7,329 nucleotides of DNA from CAIWAH01 sp043755815 (lineage in GTDB: Bacteria; Verrucomicrobiota; Verrucomicrobiia; Limisphaerales; UBA9464). The notes beneath the pieces were generated by a model. It worked only from the letters and a program-made list of their open reading frames with translations, made no database searches and was not told where the DNA came from. The stretch spans positions 1-7,329 of the forward strand of contig JAYUSF010000057.1 of the NCBI GenBank assembly GCA_043755815.1, written 5' to 3'. The position numbers and the translations under genes were made by a program. Below are positions 5,760-7,329 of the stretch, piece after piece. Positions within the stretch are counted from its first letter, which is position 1. Every line of letters starts with the position of its first letter.

Positions 5760-5851
5760 ACGACCAAAACTTCTACTTGCTGAGACCGATGCACAGAGGC
5801 GCGCCCCACTGGGCGCGGCCTGAGCATTTCTCAGCAAGGGCGCTTGGTCGT
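5760..5851 (+). repeat. 92-base compound hairpin upstream of the large secreted-protein gene
   Basis: Four nested stems share one axis: ACGACCAA (5760-5767) with TTGGTCGT (5844-5851); CTTGCTGAGA (5776-5785) with TCTCAGCAAG (5829-5838); ATGC with GCAT, next to CAG/CTG; and CGCGCCC with GGGCGCG around a CACT loop. Small asymmetric internal loops separate them. In all about 32 base pairs form, the longest perfect part being 10. It ends 96 bases before the ATG at 5948, so if transcription starts upstream of it, it would lie in the 5' leader of that mRNA. It could equally be a small noncoding RNA or a dispersed palindrome. The strand is assigned only from the gene context. Confidence 0.65.
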
Positions 5852-5947
5852 GCCTCAGTGGAGAGTGCGCGGGTTCGCGCCTCTGCGTTTACAGAGCGTG
5901 TGGAACCTGCGGCGATCCCAACGTCCGCCCCTCCCCCACTTCCCACC

Positions 5948-7329
5948 ATGCGTTTTCTCCTCCCCCAACTCGCCTGCCTGCTCCTGCTCGTATCACCGTG
6001 TCGCACGATCTCCGCCCAGGATTCACCGCCTCCAGCTCAACAAGCCGATCGGCCGGTTTTCACCTCCGCCCGTGACGCCGTGCCCACGGTGGTGAGCCGC
6101 GACGCCCACACTCGTGTGGAGGAGTGGGTTGAACGGATCATCGCCGAAGACGGCACTGCCAACGACGTGACGCACACTTACACCGTGTTGAGTCCGGGGT
6201 TGCACTATCTCGACGGAGCCGACTGGAAAGAAACCAACCCGGAGTTCGTGCCGGTGGCGGGAGGGTGGCTGTCGGCCCGCGGCCAGCATCAGTGTCTCGT
6301 CAGCGAAGAACTGTTCGTGGCCGGTGCGGTGACGGTGATTTCACCGGAGGGCGCAATTTGGAAGAGCACGCCGATGAGTCTGGCGTTGCGGGACCGGGCG
6401 AGCGGCCAGGTGTTGGTGCTCGGGGAAAGCCGGGCCACGCGTGGTGAACTCGTGGCGCCGAACACCGTGCTCTTCAAAAACGCTTTTGAGGGCGCTTTGA
6501 ACGCGGATGTTCGGGTGGTCAATTTCGCCGGCGGGATCGAGTGCGATGTCATTGTCCGCAGCCGCCTCCCCGCAGCGGCCCTGCTGGGCGCCAACCCGGA
6601 CCAATGCGACCTCGTCGTGCAAACCGAGGTGTTCGAAGGCGGACCCACCACGCTCCGGGAACGCCAGCGCCCCACCGGCGGGCAGGCGGCCAGCCCGCCC
6701 GCGGGAGTGCTTCCCGACTCTGCCCCGCCCCCGCCCGCAACCCGTCCCGACGCCGTGCTCACCCTGGGCGCGCTGACGATGGAAGACGGCAAAGCCTTTG
6801 GCACCGACTCGAACCTTGCAACGGAACCCGGCCACTCCGTGCCAGTTTTTAAGCGCTACTATCAGGACCAAGCCACGCAGCGCGTATTTTTGGAGGAAAG
6901 CACGCCCTTGGATTCGTTGGAACCGCTGATGGACGAACTGCCCGAAGCGAGCCTTCCCGGCCTGTGGGAACAGCGCTGGCGCGACACGGCCCTCGAAGGG
7001 GGAAGTCGAAAGTCGGAACGCGGAAGTAAATTGCTGCCTGCTCCTGCGCTGCCGCGGCGTGCTAACGGACGCTTTGAAATCGCCACGGCGGCTGAAACCA
7101 GAACCACGGGAACCGGAACCCATAACTTCGAGCTGGCGTCCGCTTCCGCTTCCCCCGGCGTGGTCATGGATTGGAGTTATCTCAACACAGGCGGAGCCTT
7201 TACGCTGACTGCCGGATCGACGTATTCCATCACGGGGGCGGTCACGCTGGGTGGCTCGGGCCTCGTGGTGACCGTGGAGCCGGGCGTAGTGGTGAAGTAT
7301 GCCCCCGGCGTCAGCGCCTCCCTCAGCAT
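5948..7329 (+). CDS. Large secreted protein, N-terminal 460 residues (RHS/LamG-associated verrucomicrobial type); right end missing
   Basis: The ATG at 5948 opens 460 codons without a stop up to the right edge. A Sec signal peptide is clear (R2, hydrophobic 3-16, likely cleavage after A23 in TISA before QDSPPP), followed by a Pro/Gln-rich linker. Residues 52-235 contain SPGLHYLDGADWKETNPEF (82-100), GGWLSARGQHQCLV (105-118), LFVAGAVTVISPEG (122-135) and ADVRV..FAGGIECDVIVRSRLP (186-208). From memory this resembles the N-terminal region of very large verrucomicrobial surface proteins with RHS, LamG or Ig-like repeats. A Pro/Ala-rich insert (244-266) and a second low-complexity insert (351-370) separate LTLGALTMEDGKAFGTD (271-287) and VFLEESTPLDSLEPLMDELP (313-332) from a beta-helix-like end (GGAFTLTAGSTYSITGAVTL, then VTVEPGVVVKYAPG to 454). 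It is probably exported. Whether RHS repeats follow cannot be seen. No Shine-Dalgarno motif precedes the start. Confidence 0.88.
   Translation, partial: MRFLLPQLACLLLLVSPCRTISAQDSPPPAQQADRPVFTSARDAVPTVVSRDAHTRVEEWVERIIAEDGTANDVTHTYTVLSPGLHYLDGADWKETNPEFVPVAGGWLSARGQHQCLVSEELFVAGAVTVISPEGAIWKSTPMSLALRDRASGQVLVLGESRATRGELVAPNTVLFKNAFEGALNADVRVVNFAGGIECDVIVRSRLPAAALLGANPDQCDLVVQTEVFEGGPTTLRERQRPTGGQAASPPAGVLPDSAPPPPATRPDAVLTLGALTMEDGKAFGTDSNLATEPGHSVPVFKRYYQDQATQRVFLEESTPLDSLEPLMDELPEASLPGLWEQRWRDTALEGGSRKSERGSKLLPAPALPRRANGRFEIATAAETRTTGTGTHNFELASASASPGVVMDWSYLNTGGAFTLTAGSTYSITGAVTLGGSGLVVTVEPGVVVKYAPGVSASLS
7002..7029 (+). repeat. Four degenerate 7-base repeats (GAAGTCG) inside the large secreted-protein gene
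   Basis: Consecutive units GAAGTCG, AAAGTCG, GAACGCG and GAAGTAA lie at 7002-7008, 7009-7015, 7016-7022 and 7023-7029. As 7 is not a multiple of 3, successive units are read in different frames, giving the Ser/Arg/Lys-rich stretch SRKSERGSK (about residues 353-361) in an otherwise acidic and hydrophobic protein. The reading frame stays open through it. It looks like an expanded or inserted low-complexity linker between the N-terminal domain and the beta-rich end. Confidence 0.5.

Larger units (their letters stand above)
5453..5947. other. 495-base gene-free region between divergent genes, rich in inverted repeats
   Basis: This is the divergent gap between the helical-protein gene (start 5452, minus) and the large secreted protein (start 5948, plus). 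No gene is supported. It contains an 18-bp perfect inverted repeat (5535-5600), a 7-bp hairpin (5729-5746) and a 92-base compound hairpin (5760-5851), all listed separately. There is also a weak pair CGTGAAC (5627-5633) / GTTCACG (5661-5667) and a short GCGCG/CGCGC hairpin at 5867-5880. The only A/T-rich spots are 5630-5645 and 5716-5727 (TATTTT at 5721-5726), the best guesses for a plus-strand promoter, but no -35/-10 pair is convincing. Confidence 0.6.

Noticed and set aside
6341..7123. 260-codon minus-strand frame opposite the large secreted protein
   Set aside because: It is a shadow of the plus-strand gene; the Arg/Gly-rich translation has no recognisable features.

Overview
The window is GC-rich chromosomal DNA that looks like Verrucomicrobiota. 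I base this on protein flavour (a large secreted protein whose N-terminal region resembles those of giant RHS/LamG-type surface proteins of that phylum, and small secreted or helical orphans of planctomycete/verrucomicrobial/Bacteroidetes type), on the lack of any Shine-Dalgarno motif before all six starts, and on abundant intergenic palindromes. The phylum call is an inference from memory of these families; no 16S or ribosomal protein gene is present.

Layout. The left quarter (1-2229) lies on the minus strand. A fumarylacetoacetate hydrolase (FAH)-family enzyme at 2229-1474 is followed, after an 82-base gap with a terminator-like hairpin, by proS (prolyl-tRNA synthetase), which leaves the window before its C-terminal anticodon-binding domain. 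A divergent gap (2230-2402) carries a pair of direct repeats that could be an operator. On the plus strand follow two secreted proteins of unknown function (2403-3509 and 3722-4549). The gap between them holds a 123-base palindrome built of two inverted copies of one hairpin unit, then a textbook intrinsic terminator. A 411-base gene-free stretch (4550-4960) ends in a G-run-rich tract. A small helical protein of unknown function lies on the minus strand (5452-4961). A second gene-free stretch (5453-5947) is rich in palindromes: an 18-bp perfect inverted repeat, a short hairpin, and a 92-base multi-part hairpin. The window ends inside a large secreted protein starting at 5948.

How the parts relate. 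There is no single pathway here. proS and the FAH enzyme are housekeeping or metabolic genes. The three plus-strand genes each begin with a Sec signal peptide and seem to be separate envelope or exported-protein transcription units. The most interesting material is intergenic: three different structured inverted repeats. One of them (3521-3643) shows compensatory base-pair differences between its two halves, which points to a folded nucleic acid or a REP/BIME-like mobile repeat. I see no rRNA, tRNA, CRISPR array, transposase or phage gene, and no gene cluster that amounts to a new defence or biosynthetic system.
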